64,000 nucleotides of DNA from Streptomonospora sp. PA3 (lineage in GTDB: Bacteria; Actinomycetota; Actinomycetes; Streptosporangiales; Streptosporangiaceae), in assembly GCF_009728995.1 (NCBI RefSeq), contig NZ_VTZW01000020.1:62001-126000 (forward strand). Reading direction: 5' to 3'. Both the position numbers and the translations under genes were made by a program. Of the stretch, positions 1-8,007 are shown piece by piece; within the stretch, counting starts at the first letter, position 1; every line of letters starts with the position of its first letter. Below the pieces are notes generated by a model that worked only from the letters and a program-made list of their open reading frames with translations, was not told where the DNA came from and made no database searches.

Positions 1-915
1 CTTGTCCTCGTGGTTGCCGGCCACGCACAGGGCGTCGTCGGCGCCGACCATGCCCATGACCAGGCGCAGCACGCCCGGGGTGTCGGGGCCGCGGTCGACG
101 AGGTCGCCCACGAACACCGCGGTGCGGCCCTCGGGGTGGTGCGCGCCCACCGCGCGCCCCTGATCGTCGCGCGCGATCGCGTAGCCGAGCGACGACAGCA
201 GCTCCTCCAGCTCGGCGCGGCAGCCGTGCACGTCGCCGACGATGTCGAAGGGGCCGGTGAGGTGGCGCTTGTCGCTCCAGCCGCGCTCCAGAGCCACGGT
301 GGCGGAGTCGATCTCGGCGGGGCCGTCGAGGACGTGCACCCGGCGGAACCCCTCCTTGTTCAGTTTGCCGACGCCGCGCCGCAGCTCGCGGTGCTGCCGC
401 GGGATGACGTGCCGGCCGAAGTCGCGGTCGGGGCGGGAGGCGTTGCGCTCGCGGGCGACGGACTCGGACACGTCCAGAACGATGGCGGTGGCGATGACGT
501 CGTGCTTCTTGGCGATGCGGACCAGCTCGGCGCGGGCGCGCTGCTGCACGTTGGTGGCGTCGACGACGGTCAGCAGGCCGCGGCGCAGGCGGGTGCCGAC
601 GATGTGGTGCAGCAGTTCGAACGCGTCGCCGGTGGCGCTCTGGTCGTTCTCGTCGTCGCTGACCAGCCCCCGGCAGAAGTCGGAGGAGACGACCTGGGTG
701 GGGCGGAAGTGCCGGGCGGCGAAGGTGGACTTGCCCGATCCCGACACGCCGATCAGCACGACCAGGCCCATCTCCGGCACGGACAGCACGCGCCCGCCGG
801 AATCGGCACCGGTACCGCCGGAGTCGCCGGGACCGGCGGCGCGGGCGTCCGCCGGACCGGGGCCGGGATCGGCCGCGGGAGGGGCCGCCGGATCGGTGGG
901 GTCGAAGGCGCTCAC
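1..915 (-). CDS. pnkp: Polynucleotide kinase-phosphatase Pnkp, 5' part (runs off the window)
   Basis: The N-terminal 305 residues of the bacterial RNA-repair enzyme Pnkp are visible; the rest lies beyond base 1. Residues about 50-215 are a P-loop 5'-OH polynucleotide kinase with Walker A GVSGSGKST (56-64). A binuclear metallophosphoesterase follows, with GDVHG (227-231), GDLVDRG (270-276) and GNHED (300-304). In characterised bacterial Pnkp a ligase-like adenylyltransferase domain comes next; it is not in the window. The start is a GTG whose last two bases lie in the TGA of hen1 (GTGA overlap), which implies translational coupling. The first 45 residues are a Gly/Ala/Pro-rich low-complexity leader. 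By family knowledge Pnkp heals broken RNA ends and acts in complex with Hen1, which marks the repaired end. Confidence 0.93.
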   Translation of the reverse strand, partial: MSAFDPTDPAAPPAADPGPGPADARAAGPGDSGGTGADSGGRVLSVPEMGLVVLIGVSGSGKSTFAARHFRPTQVVSSDFCRGLVSDDENDQSATGDAFELLHHIVGTRLRRGLLTVVDATNVQQRARAELVRIAKKHDVIATAIVLDVSESVARERNASRPDRDFGRHVIPRQHRELRRGVGKLNKEGFRRVHVLDGPAEIDSATVALERGWSDKRHLTGPFDIVGDVHGCRAELEELLSSLGYAIARDDQGRAVGAHHPEGRTAVFVGDLVDRGPDTPGVLRLVMGMVGADDALCVAGNHEDK

Positions 916-2414
916 CTCGTGAACACTCCCATCTGGGTCGATGCCCCGCAGTGGGGATCCTCGGGGCCGACGGGCAGGTAGCGCACCCGGTAGCCGTACG
1001 CGGCGGCGACGCCCTCGGCCCAGGCGCGGAACTCGGCTCGGGTCCACTCGAAGCGGTGGTCGGTGTGCCGGAAGGAGTCCTCGGGCAGCCACTCGTAGCG
1101 TGCGTTGTACTCGGCGTTGGGCGTGGTGACAACGACCGTGCGCGGCGCGGTGTCGCCGAAGACGACCTGGGCGGCGGCGGGCAGCCGCGGCGGGTCGATG
1201 TGCTCGATCACCTCCATGAGCACGGCGGCGTCGTAGCCGCGGAACCGGGGGTCGCCGTAGAGCGCGGAGGCCGTGAAGACCTCCAGGCGCCGCTGGTCGC
1301 GCTCGGGCAGGCGGTCGTGGCGCAGCCGCCGCAGCGCGTGCTCCAGCGTGGCGGCCGAGACGTCGGCGCCCGCGATCCGCTCGAACGCGGGATCGGCCAG
1401 CAGCCGCTCCAGCAGCTTGCCCGACCCGCAGCCGAGGTCGAGCACGGAGCGGGCGCCCTCGGCCTTGAGGACCGACAGCACCGCGCCCGCCCGCCGCGCG
1501 GCCAGCGAGGGCTCGTACTCGCCGGCCTCGCCGCCGGTGCCGGCGCCGGCGCCGGCGTCGGCACCCCCCTGCCCGGCTGCCGCCGACTCGACGGGCGGCG
1601 GCTCCTCCTCCCCCGGCTCGGTCGCCACGGCCGCCGTGTCGGCGGAGTCGGCGGGATCGGCGGCGGAGAGGTCGTCCAGCTCGCTCAGCCGGGAGATGGC
1701 GGTGCGCACCAGCCGACCGCGCCGCGCGAGGTAGCGGCGGGTGATCCAGGTGCGCTCGGGGTGTCCGGGCAGCCAGCTCTCGCCCGCGCGCAGCAGCTTG
1801 TCGATCTCGTCCGGGCCGACCCAGTAGTGCTTGGTGCCGTCGAGCACCGGCAGCAGCACGTACAGGTGGCTCAGCGCGTCGGCCACGCGGACCTCGCCGG
1901 TGAGGGTGAGGCCGATGTAGCGGGAGTCGCCCCAGTCGGGCAGGCCGGGGTCGAGCGCCACGGGCTTCGCGTCCACCGCCCAGCCCAGCGGCTCGAACAG
2001 GCGGCGCGCCTGGTCCGGCCCGCCGCGGCAGGGCACGGCGGGCAGACTCAGCCGCAGCGGCAGCGGCTGCGCGGCCAGATCGGGCCGCGCCTGGCTGCGC
2101 CCCCGCAGCGCGGTGCGGAAGACGTCGCCCAGCGCGACCGCGAACAGCGACGAGGCCGCGTAGGGGCGGTCGTTGACGTACTGCGCCAGCGAGAAGTCGG
2201 CGGCGCCCGACCCCGGCTTGCGGGTGCGCAGCAGCTCCTGCGGGTCCACCTCCAGCAGCAGCGCGGCGGTGCAGCGCTCCGGCACGGCCTCGGGGTAGAA
2301 CACGTGGGCCGTGCCGTAGGACTGGGTGAACCGCTGGACCCGGTCAGGATGCTTGTGCAGCAGGAAGCCGAGGTCCGTGGCGGGCTCGCGGGTGGTGGTG
2401 ATCGTGAGCAGCAC
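912..2414 (-). CDS. hen1: Hen1, RNA 3'-terminal ribose 2'-O-methyltransferase
   Basis: This 500-residue protein has the bacterial Hen1 layout. An N-terminal Hen1-specific domain (about 1-245) is followed by an acidic Pro/Ala/Gly-rich linker (about 250-300). The C-terminal SAM methyltransferase has LDLGCGSG (about 323-330), the metal-binding EVIEH (about 400-404) and a downstream HTDHRFEWTR segment carrying further His ligands. It methylates the 2'-OH at the break before ligation so that the repaired RNA resists renewed cleavage (established for Pnkp/Hen1). Hen1 is the upstream gene, and its TGA overlaps the GTG of pnkp. The upstream small gene overlaps its first 70 bases. The ATG start gives a typical N-terminus (MLLTITTTREPATDLGFLLHK). 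Confidence 0.94.
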   Translation of the reverse strand: MLLTITTTREPATDLGFLLHKHPDRVQRFTQSYGTAHVFYPEAVPERCTAALLLEVDPQELLRTRKPGSGAADFSLAQYVNDRPYAASSLFAVALGDVFRTALRGRSQARPDLAAQPLPLRLSLPAVPCRGGPDQARRLFEPLGWAVDAKPVALDPGLPDWGDSRYIGLTLTGEVRVADALSHLYVLLPVLDGTKHYWVGPDEIDKLLRAGESWLPGHPERTWITRRYLARRGRLVRTAISRLSELDDLSAADPADSADTAAVATEPGEEEPPPVESAAAGQGGADAGAGAGTGGEAGEYEPSLAARRAGAVLSVLKAEGARSVLDLGCGSGKLLERLLADPAFERIAGADVSAATLEHALRRLRHDRLPERDQRRLEVFTASALYGDPRFRGYDAAVLMEVIEHIDPPRLPAAAQVVFGDTAPRTVVVTTPNAEYNARYEWLPEDSFRHTDHRFEWTRAEFRAWAEGVAAAYGYRVRYLPVGPEDPHCGASTQMGVFTR

Positions 2415-2811
2415 GGGACCAAGTGTGGTGCACCCCTAAGGCGGGATTCGATGCGTTTTTCCCGCCCTGTGGACAACCGGGCGCCCATCCCGCCGCTCCG
2501 GCACCGGTGACCGGCCGCGGCGCTCCGGTACCGGTGCGTCCGGCGACCGGTTCCGGTCGCGCGGCGTGGCCGGGCGGCGGCGCGGGCGGCCGCGGGTGAC
2601 CGAGGACCAGCGCGGCGAGGAGCAGTTCGAGGTCCGCGGCGGTGGCCGCCTCCAGCAGGTGCGGGTGTCCCGGGAGCATGGCCCACCAGGTGCCGGTGTG
2701 GGTGCCGTACCAGGCGGTCGCGCCGGGGAAGATCCGCCGCAGCCGCAGAGCGCCGGGGTGAACGGTGGCGGGCTGCCGCCGGGCGTAGGCGGGCCGCGTC
2801 GCGATGCTCAT
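2344..2811 (-). CDS. Small hypothetical protein, uncertain C-terminus
   Basis: I do not recognise a named family. The first 70 residues look like a genuine small actinobacterial protein, with the segment IFPGATAWYGTHTGTWWAM followed by a helix LLEAATAADLELLLAALV. Similar Trp/Tyr-rich short proteins often sit beside XRE/DUF397 genes (recollection, not checked). After about residue 75 the sequence becomes Pro/Gly/Ala/Arg-rich, and its last 24 codons overlap hen1 in another frame, so the true end or a frameshift is in doubt. Its ATG overlaps the TGA of the upstream gene (ATGA), suggesting one operon leading into hen1-pnkp. Confidence 0.55.
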   Translation of the reverse strand: MSIATRPAYARRQPATVHPGALRLRRIFPGATAWYGTHTGTWWAMLPGHPHLLEAATAADLELLLAALVLGHPRPPAPPPGHAARPEPVAGRTGTGAPRPVTGAGAAGWAPGCPQGGKNASNPALGVHHTWSRAAHDHHHPRARHGPRLPAAQAS

Positions 2812-3464
2812 CGGGCGTTCTCCTCGGCGTCGTCGGCGTTGTCGGCGGCCCAGGTGCGGCCGAGGGCGTCGAGGTGGTGCCCGTCGTGTGCGGCCGGGCG
2901 CAGGCAGAGCGGGTGGTGGGCGGTCGGGCAGGCGGGCGATGCCGGTGCGGGCTCGGGCACGGGGAGTGCGCAGGCGTCGCCGAGCAGGGCGGCGATGCGC
3001 GCCAGCATCTCCAGGGAGGCGTCGCGGACGGCGGAGGTCCAGTAGGAGTGCTCAGACGTGCTCGCGGCGAGGTCGTCGGCCAACTGGTGCAGGCACCGGG
3101 CGTCGCGGGAGTCGACCACCCGAGCGGGCCGAGGCGCGGCGAGGGGCGCGGCGGGCCTGTCGGGGGTCGGCAGGTAGGGCCGTGTACGCGGCGGCGGAGC
3201 GAAAGCGGTGAGGGCGAGATCGAGCGAATCGAGGTCGGCCGCGGCGAGCGCGATGCCGTCGCACTGACGGTGGTGTGCCCGGTAGGGGGCCGGCTGCCCG
3301 GGCGCGTAGGTGAGGCTCCAGTTCTGCCGGTGACGGGTGTGGACCTCACAGAACCGCCCGTAGTCGGGAGGCACGGGCGGCTCGGGAAGGTAGGGGCGGG
3401 TGCGGTCGGGAGTGCGGGATGGATTCGGATCCGCCGTCAGGGCAGGCCGGATAGGGTCGGACAT
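2808..3464 (-). CDS. Hypothetical protein, 218 residues
   Basis: Unrecognised. The N-terminal third is Pro/Arg-rich with RTRPYLPEP and, later, RTRPYLPTP, an internal duplication. Several His and Cys residues (FCEVHTRHRQNW, HHRQCDG, and a C-terminal PTAHHPLCLRPAAHDGHH) could form a metal site or a small zinc-binding fold (inference). A helical stretch lies around 115-170. It is the first gene of a minus-strand run that continues through ATGA and GTGA junctions into hen1 and pnkp. It is divergent from the XRE/DUF397 pair, with a 178-base shared upstream region. Its position suggests an accessory or regulatory partner of RNA repair, but nothing in the sequence proves that. Confidence 0.6.
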   Translation of the reverse strand: MSDPIRPALTADPNPSRTPDRTRPYLPEPPVPPDYGRFCEVHTRHRQNWSLTYAPGQPAPYRAHHRQCDGIALAAADLDSLDLALTAFAPPPRTRPYLPTPDRPAAPLAAPRPARVVDSRDARCLHQLADDLAASTSEHSYWTSAVRDASLEMLARIAALLGDACALPVPEPAPASPACPTAHHPLCLRPAAHDGHHLDALGRTWAADNADDAEENAR

Positions 3465-3543
3465 GTCATCAGCTCCACTTCAGCTGGTGGCCAAGCCCCG
3501 GGACGGTGCCCGCCGTCGCCGGGGTCTTTCATGTCCACCCACA

Positions 3544-3573
3544 TTGAGGCCCAGCAGGTGAGAAATCTATAGC
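3544..3573 (+). promoter_or_regulatory. Candidate promoter for the XRE regulator
   Basis: TTGAGG (3544-3549) and TATAGC (3568-3573) are separated by 18 bases in the most AT-rich part of the 3465-3642 divergent region. The predicted start lies about 60 bases upstream of the regulator ORF. By eye only. Confidence 0.35.
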
Positions 3574-3642
3574 GAACTGGATACCGGGCAATGTTGGGAA
3601 AGCATGGGGCAGGACGAATAGATCCGTGCTGACATGTGGTGC

Positions 3643-4446
3643 ATGGGACAAGAAATTCAAGAAGCATCGCGCCGGTTCGGGCGCGAACTGACGCGTCTGC
3701 GTGAAATGTCGGGAATCACCCAAGGAAAATTGGCGAGTCAGCTGGGGATCAGTTCCTCGCATCTCTCGAACCTGGAGCGGGGCTACCGAACCCCCAAGGC
3801 CCCGGTGATCCGCGGACTCGACAAGGCGCTCAACGCAGAGGGACGGCTTGTCCGACTCTGGGAAGACCTCACCCGCAGCGGCCGGTCAGCGTGGCTGGAA
3901 GAGTTGGCCGATATCGAACGCAAGGCCGTCTCGATCGTAGAGTCGCAGACCTCCATACTTCCCTCCGTCCTTCAAACGGAGGAGTACGCGAAGTCGGTAA
4001 TGACCACTCTGTCGCCTTGGGCCACTACTGAAGAGATCGAAGCGAGCGTTCAACTTAGAAAGAAGCGGACAGAATGGTTCACTTCATCAAAAACCCCGAT
4101 CTACTGGGCTGTAATCGACGAATCTGTGATCGCCCGCGAGGTCGGTTGCCATGACCTGATGAAAGCTCAGCTGGAGCACGTGGCCGATTTGACCGAACGC
4201 GGTCGTGTTTCACTACAGATCGTTCGCGGCCAGCACCCTGGGCTCCTCGGATCTTTCAAGATCATTTCGCCGGATGGAGCACCGGACGTCGTGTACGCGG
4301 AATCCGCACACTCCGGACAGATCATCGACTCCCCCGACGATGTCCGCCGATTCCGCCTGGTTTATGGTGCCGTCCAAGCGGCTGCGCTGTCGCCGCAGGA
4401 GTCCAAGCGACTCATCATGAAGACGATCGAAGGGTATGGAGCATGA
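3643..4446 (+). CDS. XRE-family regulator with DUF5753-type domain
   Basis: The protein has an N-terminal HTH_31/XRE domain (about 8-65; ITQGKLASQLGISSSHLSN is the helix-turn-helix). A roughly 180-residue C-terminal sensor domain of the DUF5753 type follows (SIVESQTSILPSVLQTEEYA ... RGQHPGLLGSFKI). Such proteins, including WhiJ-like regulators of Streptomyces, work with a DUF397 partner, and here the DUF397 gene overlaps by ATGA. I chose the second in-frame ATG; an ATG at 3634 is also possible, and neither has a clear Shine-Dalgarno sequence. Codon use is visibly more AT-rich than all neighbours, suggesting more recent acquisition. It is divergent from the hypothetical-hen1-pnkp run. Confidence 0.9.
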   Translation: MGQEIQEASRRFGRELTRLREMSGITQGKLASQLGISSSHLSNLERGYRTPKAPVIRGLDKALNAEGRLVRLWEDLTRSGRSAWLEELADIERKAVSIVESQTSILPSVLQTEEYAKSVMTTLSPWATTEEIEASVQLRKKRTEWFTSSKTPIYWAVIDESVIAREVGCHDLMKAQLEHVADLTERGRVSLQIVRGQHPGLLGSFKIISPDGAPDVVYAESAHSGQIIDSPDDVRRFRLVYGAVQAAALSPQESKRLIMKTIEGYGA

Positions 4447-4631
4447 GCGACATGGGAGAATGGCACAAATCCAGCTACAGTGGTGCGGTCCACCAGGACT
4501 GCGTCGAAGTCGCCGAATCCCCCCACCAGGTCAAGATCCGCGACACCAAGCACCGCGACGCCGGGCACCTCTCCCTCCCCGCCGCCGAGTGGTCCGCCTT
4601 CCTCGCCGACCTCAAGGGTGACCGCCTCTGA
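4443..4631 (+). CDS. DUF397 protein
   Basis: This 62-residue protein has the DUF397 signature: WHKSSYSGAVHQDCVEVAE at the N-terminus, a central VKIRDTKHRDAGHLSL and the closing AEWSAFLADLKGD. The ATG lies in the TGA of the XRE gene (ATGA), so the two are translationally coupled. In Streptomyces, DUF397 proteins act with the adjacent XRE regulator in development-related control; an antitoxin-like or co-regulator role is an inference. The gene has normal high-GC codon use, unlike its partner. Confidence 0.92.
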   Translation: MSDMGEWHKSSYSGAVHQDCVEVAESPHQVKIRDTKHRDAGHLSLPAAEWSAFLADLKGDRL

Positions 4632-4655
4632 GCCAGTTCTCCGCAAGTCCGCGAG

Positions 4656-4916
4656 GCCCCACCGGGAACCACGTGGGGCGGCCACCACAGGAGGCTGCGG
4701 CAATGGGGCATTATTCGCGAAGCGTGTGCGCCAGCTTGCCGCCGAGCGCACGCAATACCTTTGCGCCGGAGCCGCGCCACCGGTGGTGCAGCCCGGCCGC
4801 GAAGGAGCGCCGTGCGCTCGGCGGCAAGCTGGCATCGGCGCTTCGCGCAGCACAGCCCCATTGCCGCAACCCCAGTGGTTTCCGGAGCCGGACGGCTGCC
4901 CGGTGGGTGCCTCAAC
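4656..4916. repeat. Nested-palindrome intergenic element, copy A
   Basis: Four pairs of inverted arms share one centre near 4780.5. They are TGCGGCAATGGGGC (4695-4708) with its complement at 4854-4867; CGCGAAGCG (4715-4723) with CGCTTCGCG (4838-4846); a 23-base arm at 4729-4751 (core GCTTGCCGCCGAGCGCAC) with its exact complement at 4810-4832; and the central CCACCGGTGG (4776-4785). Arms are separated by unmatched spacers of similar length. No ORF is convincing inside it. Related copies lie at 10874-11358 and 18428-19100. Confidence 0.88.
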
Positions 4917-4993
4917 GCCGGGAGGCGCCAGTGCACCCCCTCCTCGGTGGGCCGCCGCATCCGGACGGTTGCCCGGTGGGTTCCTCAACGCCG
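4887..4993 (+). repeat. Direct repeat of the element terminus, two copies
   Basis: A 34-base sequence ending in CCTCAACGCCGG occurs at 4887-4920 and again at 4960-4993, with two mismatches and a 73-base period. The second copy ends 8 bases before the glpD stop codon. It looks like a duplication of the right-hand terminus (CCCGGTGGGTTCCTC-like) of element A. Confidence 0.85.
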
Positions 4994-5001
4994 GCCGGCC
5001 G

Positions 5002-6729
5002 TCAGTGCACTCCCGCGTGCAGCCCCGCCGCCGGGACGATTTCCGGGGCTCCGTGCTGGATGGCGTCGGCCTCGTTGTCGTTGTCCTGCTCCTGGGCCGC
5101 GCGCTCGACCTCGATGCGCTTGCGGTAGTAGGCGACCTCGCGCTGGATGTGCTCCTCGCTCCAGCCCAGCACGTCGGCCATCAGCCGGGCGGCCTCCTCG
5201 GCGGCGGCGATCCCGCGGTCCCACGTCTCGATGGAGGTCCGGGTGCGCCGGGTCAGCACGTCGTTGATGTGCCGGGCGCCCTCGTAGGCGGCGGCGTAGA
5301 CGACCTCGGCCCGCAGGTAGTCGTCCGCGCCGGTCAGCGGCTCCTTGAGGTCGGGCCGCTCCTCCATCAGCCCCAGGATCTCCTCGACCATGGTCCCGTA
5401 GCGGCGCAGCAGGTGGGTGATCCGCGAGCGGTGCAGCCCCGACTCGTTGGCGAGCTTGCGGCGCTGGTTCCACATCGCCGCATACCCCTCGGCGCCGACC
5501 AGCGGCAGCCGGTCGGTCACCGACGGCGGGATGCGCCCGTCCAGCCCGTGGGCCACCGCGTCCACGGCGTCCTTGGCCATCACCCGGTAGGTCGTGTACT
5601 TCCCGCCCGCGATCAGCACCAGCCCCGGAACCGGGTGGGCGACGGTGTGCTCGCGCGAGAGCTTGGAGCTCTCGTCGGACTCCCCGGTCAGCAGCGGCCG
5701 CAGCCCCGCGTACACGCCTTCGACGTCGTCCCTGGTCAGCGGCACCCGCAGCACCTCGTTGACGTGGTCGAGCACGTAGTCGATGTCGCGCCGGCTGGCC
5801 GCGGGGTGGGCCTTGTCCAGGTTCCAGTCGGTGTCGGTGGTGCCGATGATCCAGTGCCTGCCCCACGGGATCACGAACAGCACGCTCTTCTCCGTGCGCA
5901 GGATGAGCCCCGAGGACGCCTGGATCCGGTCGCGCGGCACCACCAGGTGGATGCCCTTGGACGGGCGGACGTGGATCTGCCCGCGCCCGCCGACCATCTC
6001 CTGGATGTCGTCGGTCCACACACCGGCGGCGTTGACCACCTGCTTGGCGCGGATGTCGAACCGCTCCCCGGTCTCCAGGTCCTGGGCGTGGGCGCCGGTG
6101 ACGTGCTCGCCCTCGCGCAGGAAGCCCACCGCCTGCACCCGCGAGGCCACGTGCGCCCCGTAGGTCGCGGCCGTGCGCACCACAGTGAGGACGTAGCGGG
6201 CGTCGTCCACCTGCGCGTCCCAGTACTGCACCGCGCCCACCAGCGCGTCGCGGCGCAGGGCGGGCACGAGCCGCAGCGCGCTGCCGCGGGTGAGGTGGCG
6301 GTGGCGCGGCAGCCCGCGGGCGCTGCCCATCGACATCGAGAGCGCGTCGTAGAGGGTGACGCCGGCGCCGATGTAGGGCCGCTCCCAGTGCTTGGTCAGC
6401 GGGTACAGGAACGGCACGGGCTGGACCAGGTGGGGCGCGATGCGGTGCAGCAGCAGGCCCCGCTCGACCAGCGCCTCGCGGACCAGCTCGAAGTCGAACT
6501 GCTCCAGGTAGCGCAGCCCGCCGTGGATGAGCTTGCTGGAGCGGCTGGAGGTGCCCGAGGCGTAGTCGCGGGCCTCGATCAGGCCGACGGAGAGCCCGCG
6601 GGAGACCGCGTCCAGGGCCACACCCGCCCCGACGATGCCGCCGCCGACGACGAGAACGTCCAGTTCACCCCCTGCCATGGCCGCAAGCGCCTCGGTTCGC
6701 TGTTCGGGCCCCATGCGCGCTGCAGTCAT
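5002..6729 (-). CDS. glpD: Glycerol-3-phosphate dehydrogenase (FAD-dependent)
   Basis: This 575-residue enzyme oxidises sn-glycerol 3-phosphate to dihydroxyacetone phosphate at the membrane and passes electrons to quinone. The dinucleotide fold LDVLVVGGGIVGAG sits near the N-terminus (about 23-36). Family segments GTSSRSSKLIHGGLRYLEQ, VNAAGVWTD and the C-terminal GlpD domain are all present, and the length is normal. The ATG at 6729 is preceded by GAGGAAGG at good spacing; a GTG one codon earlier is also possible. It appears monocistronic: element A lies just downstream and a divergent-free gap of 190 bases upstream. Confidence 0.95.
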   Translation of the reverse strand: MTAARMGPEQRTEALAAMAGGELDVLVVGGGIVGAGVALDAVSRGLSVGLIEARDYASGTSSRSSKLIHGGLRYLEQFDFELVREALVERGLLLHRIAPHLVQPVPFLYPLTKHWERPYIGAGVTLYDALSMSMGSARGLPRHRHLTRGSALRLVPALRRDALVGAVQYWDAQVDDARYVLTVVRTAATYGAHVASRVQAVGFLREGEHVTGAHAQDLETGERFDIRAKQVVNAAGVWTDDIQEMVGGRGQIHVRPSKGIHLVVPRDRIQASSGLILRTEKSVLFVIPWGRHWIIGTTDTDWNLDKAHPAASRRDIDYVLDHVNEVLRVPLTRDDVEGVYAGLRPLLTGESDESSKLSREHTVAHPVPGLVLIAGGKYTTYRVMAKDAVDAVAHGLDGRIPPSVTDRLPLVGAEGYAAMWNQRRKLANESGLHRSRITHLLRRYGTMVEEILGLMEERPDLKEPLTGADDYLRAEVVYAAAYEGARHINDVLTRRTRTSIETWDRGIAAAEEAARLMADVLGWSEEHIQREVAYYRKRIEVERAAQEQDNDNEADAIQHGAPEIVPAAGLHAGVH

Positions 6730-6920
6730 CACACGCCTTCCTCAGACCGGTGCCTTGCCGGGGAGCGCCCGGACGTCCCACCGTCAGGCTAACCCGACAC
6801 GCCCGGGCCAACCCGCCTGGCGCGCGCCTGTATCGCGGGCCGCAGGGGCGGGCGGTGCCGCACACCCGCTGCCGATCCGTACCGGACCCGCCCCGGCCGC
6901 CCCGGTGCGGCTCCCGTGCC

Positions 6921-7799
6921 TCACACCGCGTCGGCGGCGGCCCTGGCGTAGCGGTCGGCGGCCTCCAGCACGTCCTCGCCGTAGCTGCGGGACTCGTTGT
7001 AGGTGAGGATGGCATCCCACCAGCCGCTGTCGCTGGTGAGGTCGCGGTCCTCGGCGCACAGGTAGCGCGCCGCGGCCAGGGCGGCGTCGTCGATGTCGTG
7101 CGGGTCGGCCGCGCCGGAGGAGTCGGCGTCGGTGCCCCACCGGTCCCACGTGCTGGGGATGAACTGCATGGGCCCGACCGCGCGGTCCCAGCGCTCGTCG
7201 CCGTCGAGGGATCCGCCGTCGGTGTCGGAGATCGCGGCGGTGTTGTCGGTGCCGTCGAGCGGGATGCCGATGACGTCCTCGGTGGTGCGCCCGTCGGAGC
7301 CGATCTCGCCGCCGGCGATGGTGCCGTGGTCGGACTCGATCGCCCCGATGCCCGCCAGCGTCGGCCACGAGATCAGGCAGTCGGGCTGCTCCTGCATGAG
7401 GGTGAGCTGAGCGCGCGCGTAGCCCTCCAGCGCCCGGCGCGGCACGCCCGTGGCCTCGGAGACGGTGTCCAGCCACTGCGGGCTGGGGTCGGCGATTCCA
7501 GCGGCGGCGTCGGGCGAGGGCCGGTCGTCGGCCGGCGGTGCGCTGCGGGCCGCAGAGCCCGCCGCCCCGGTACCCGGGACGGTGTCGATGCTGCCCGCGG
7601 CCTGGTCCGGGCCCGGCGGCAGCTCGGGTGCCGGCGCCGGTTCGAACGTGCCGACGATCCCGGCCACTCCCGCCGCCACCCCGAGGGTCGCGACCACCGC
7701 TGCGCCGGCAGCGGCGGCCCGCTTCCAGGGGGCGGGGCTCGGTGAGTCGCCGGATGAGGCGGAGGGGGCCTCGGAATCGATGACGGGGGGACCGCTCAC
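6921..7799 (-). CDS. Exported lytic murein transglycosylase
   Basis: The 292-residue protein has an N-terminal membrane or signal segment (about 28-50, Ala/Val/Gly-rich after WKR), a Pro/Ala/Ser-rich spacer to about 110, and then an SLT_2/MltB-like lytic transglycosylase domain. The catalytic Glu lies in GIGAIESDHG (about residue 154), with further family motifs GPMQFIPSTW and ILTYNESRSYGEDV. It should cleave glycosidic bonds of peptidoglycan outside the membrane during growth. I placed the start at a GTG (7799) preceded by GAGGTG rather than at the longer open frame up to 7883. Confidence 0.88.
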   Translation of the reverse strand: MSGPPVIDSEAPSASSGDSPSPAPWKRAAAAGAAVVATLGVAAGVAGIVGTFEPAPAPELPPGPDQAAGSIDTVPGTGAAGSAARSAPPADDRPSPDAAAGIADPSPQWLDTVSEATGVPRRALEGYARAQLTLMQEQPDCLISWPTLAGIGAIESDHGTIAGGEIGSDGRTTEDVIGIPLDGTDNTAAISDTDGGSLDGDERWDRAVGPMQFIPSTWDRWGTDADSSGAADPHDIDDAALAAARYLCAEDRDLTSDSGWWDAILTYNESRSYGEDVLEAADRYARAAADAV

Positions 7800-7957
7800 G
7801 GACACCTCATTAACGTCGCGGAAACGATCAGCCGGATTGACGTGTGTCGGCTGGGCGCATGGGGCGCCGACGTGATAGTGCACCCGATCATCGGGGACCG
7901 AGTCAACTACCCGCCCGTCGCCGCAGCTCAGCGCGCTGCCGCGACGGCGCGGACGCG

Positions 7958-7993
7958 CCCGGCCGGGCCACCCGGCCGGGCCACCCGGCCGGG
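7958..7993. repeat. Short tandem array of a palindromic 13-mer
   Basis: CCCGGCCGGGCCA is repeated 2.8 times (7958-7970, 7971-7983, 7984-7993). Each unit contains the perfect palindrome CCCGGCCGGG. It begins 15 bases downstream of the guaB3 stop, so alternative hairpins could terminate guaB3 transcription. No T-run follows. Confidence 0.7.
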
Positions 7994-8007
7994 TCGCGCG
8001 GCCGGTG

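Noticed and set aside
4480..6792. Open frame crossing element A and antisense to glpD
   Set aside because: It fuses a shadow of DUF397, the repeat element and the glpD antisense; no start signal or domain.
7800..7960. c-di-AMP (ydaO) riboswitch before the lytic transglycosylase
   Set aside because: Such genes often carry one, but I could not find its conserved sequence blocks; only a poorly spaced promoter-like pair (TTGACT, 20 bases, CACTAT) is there.
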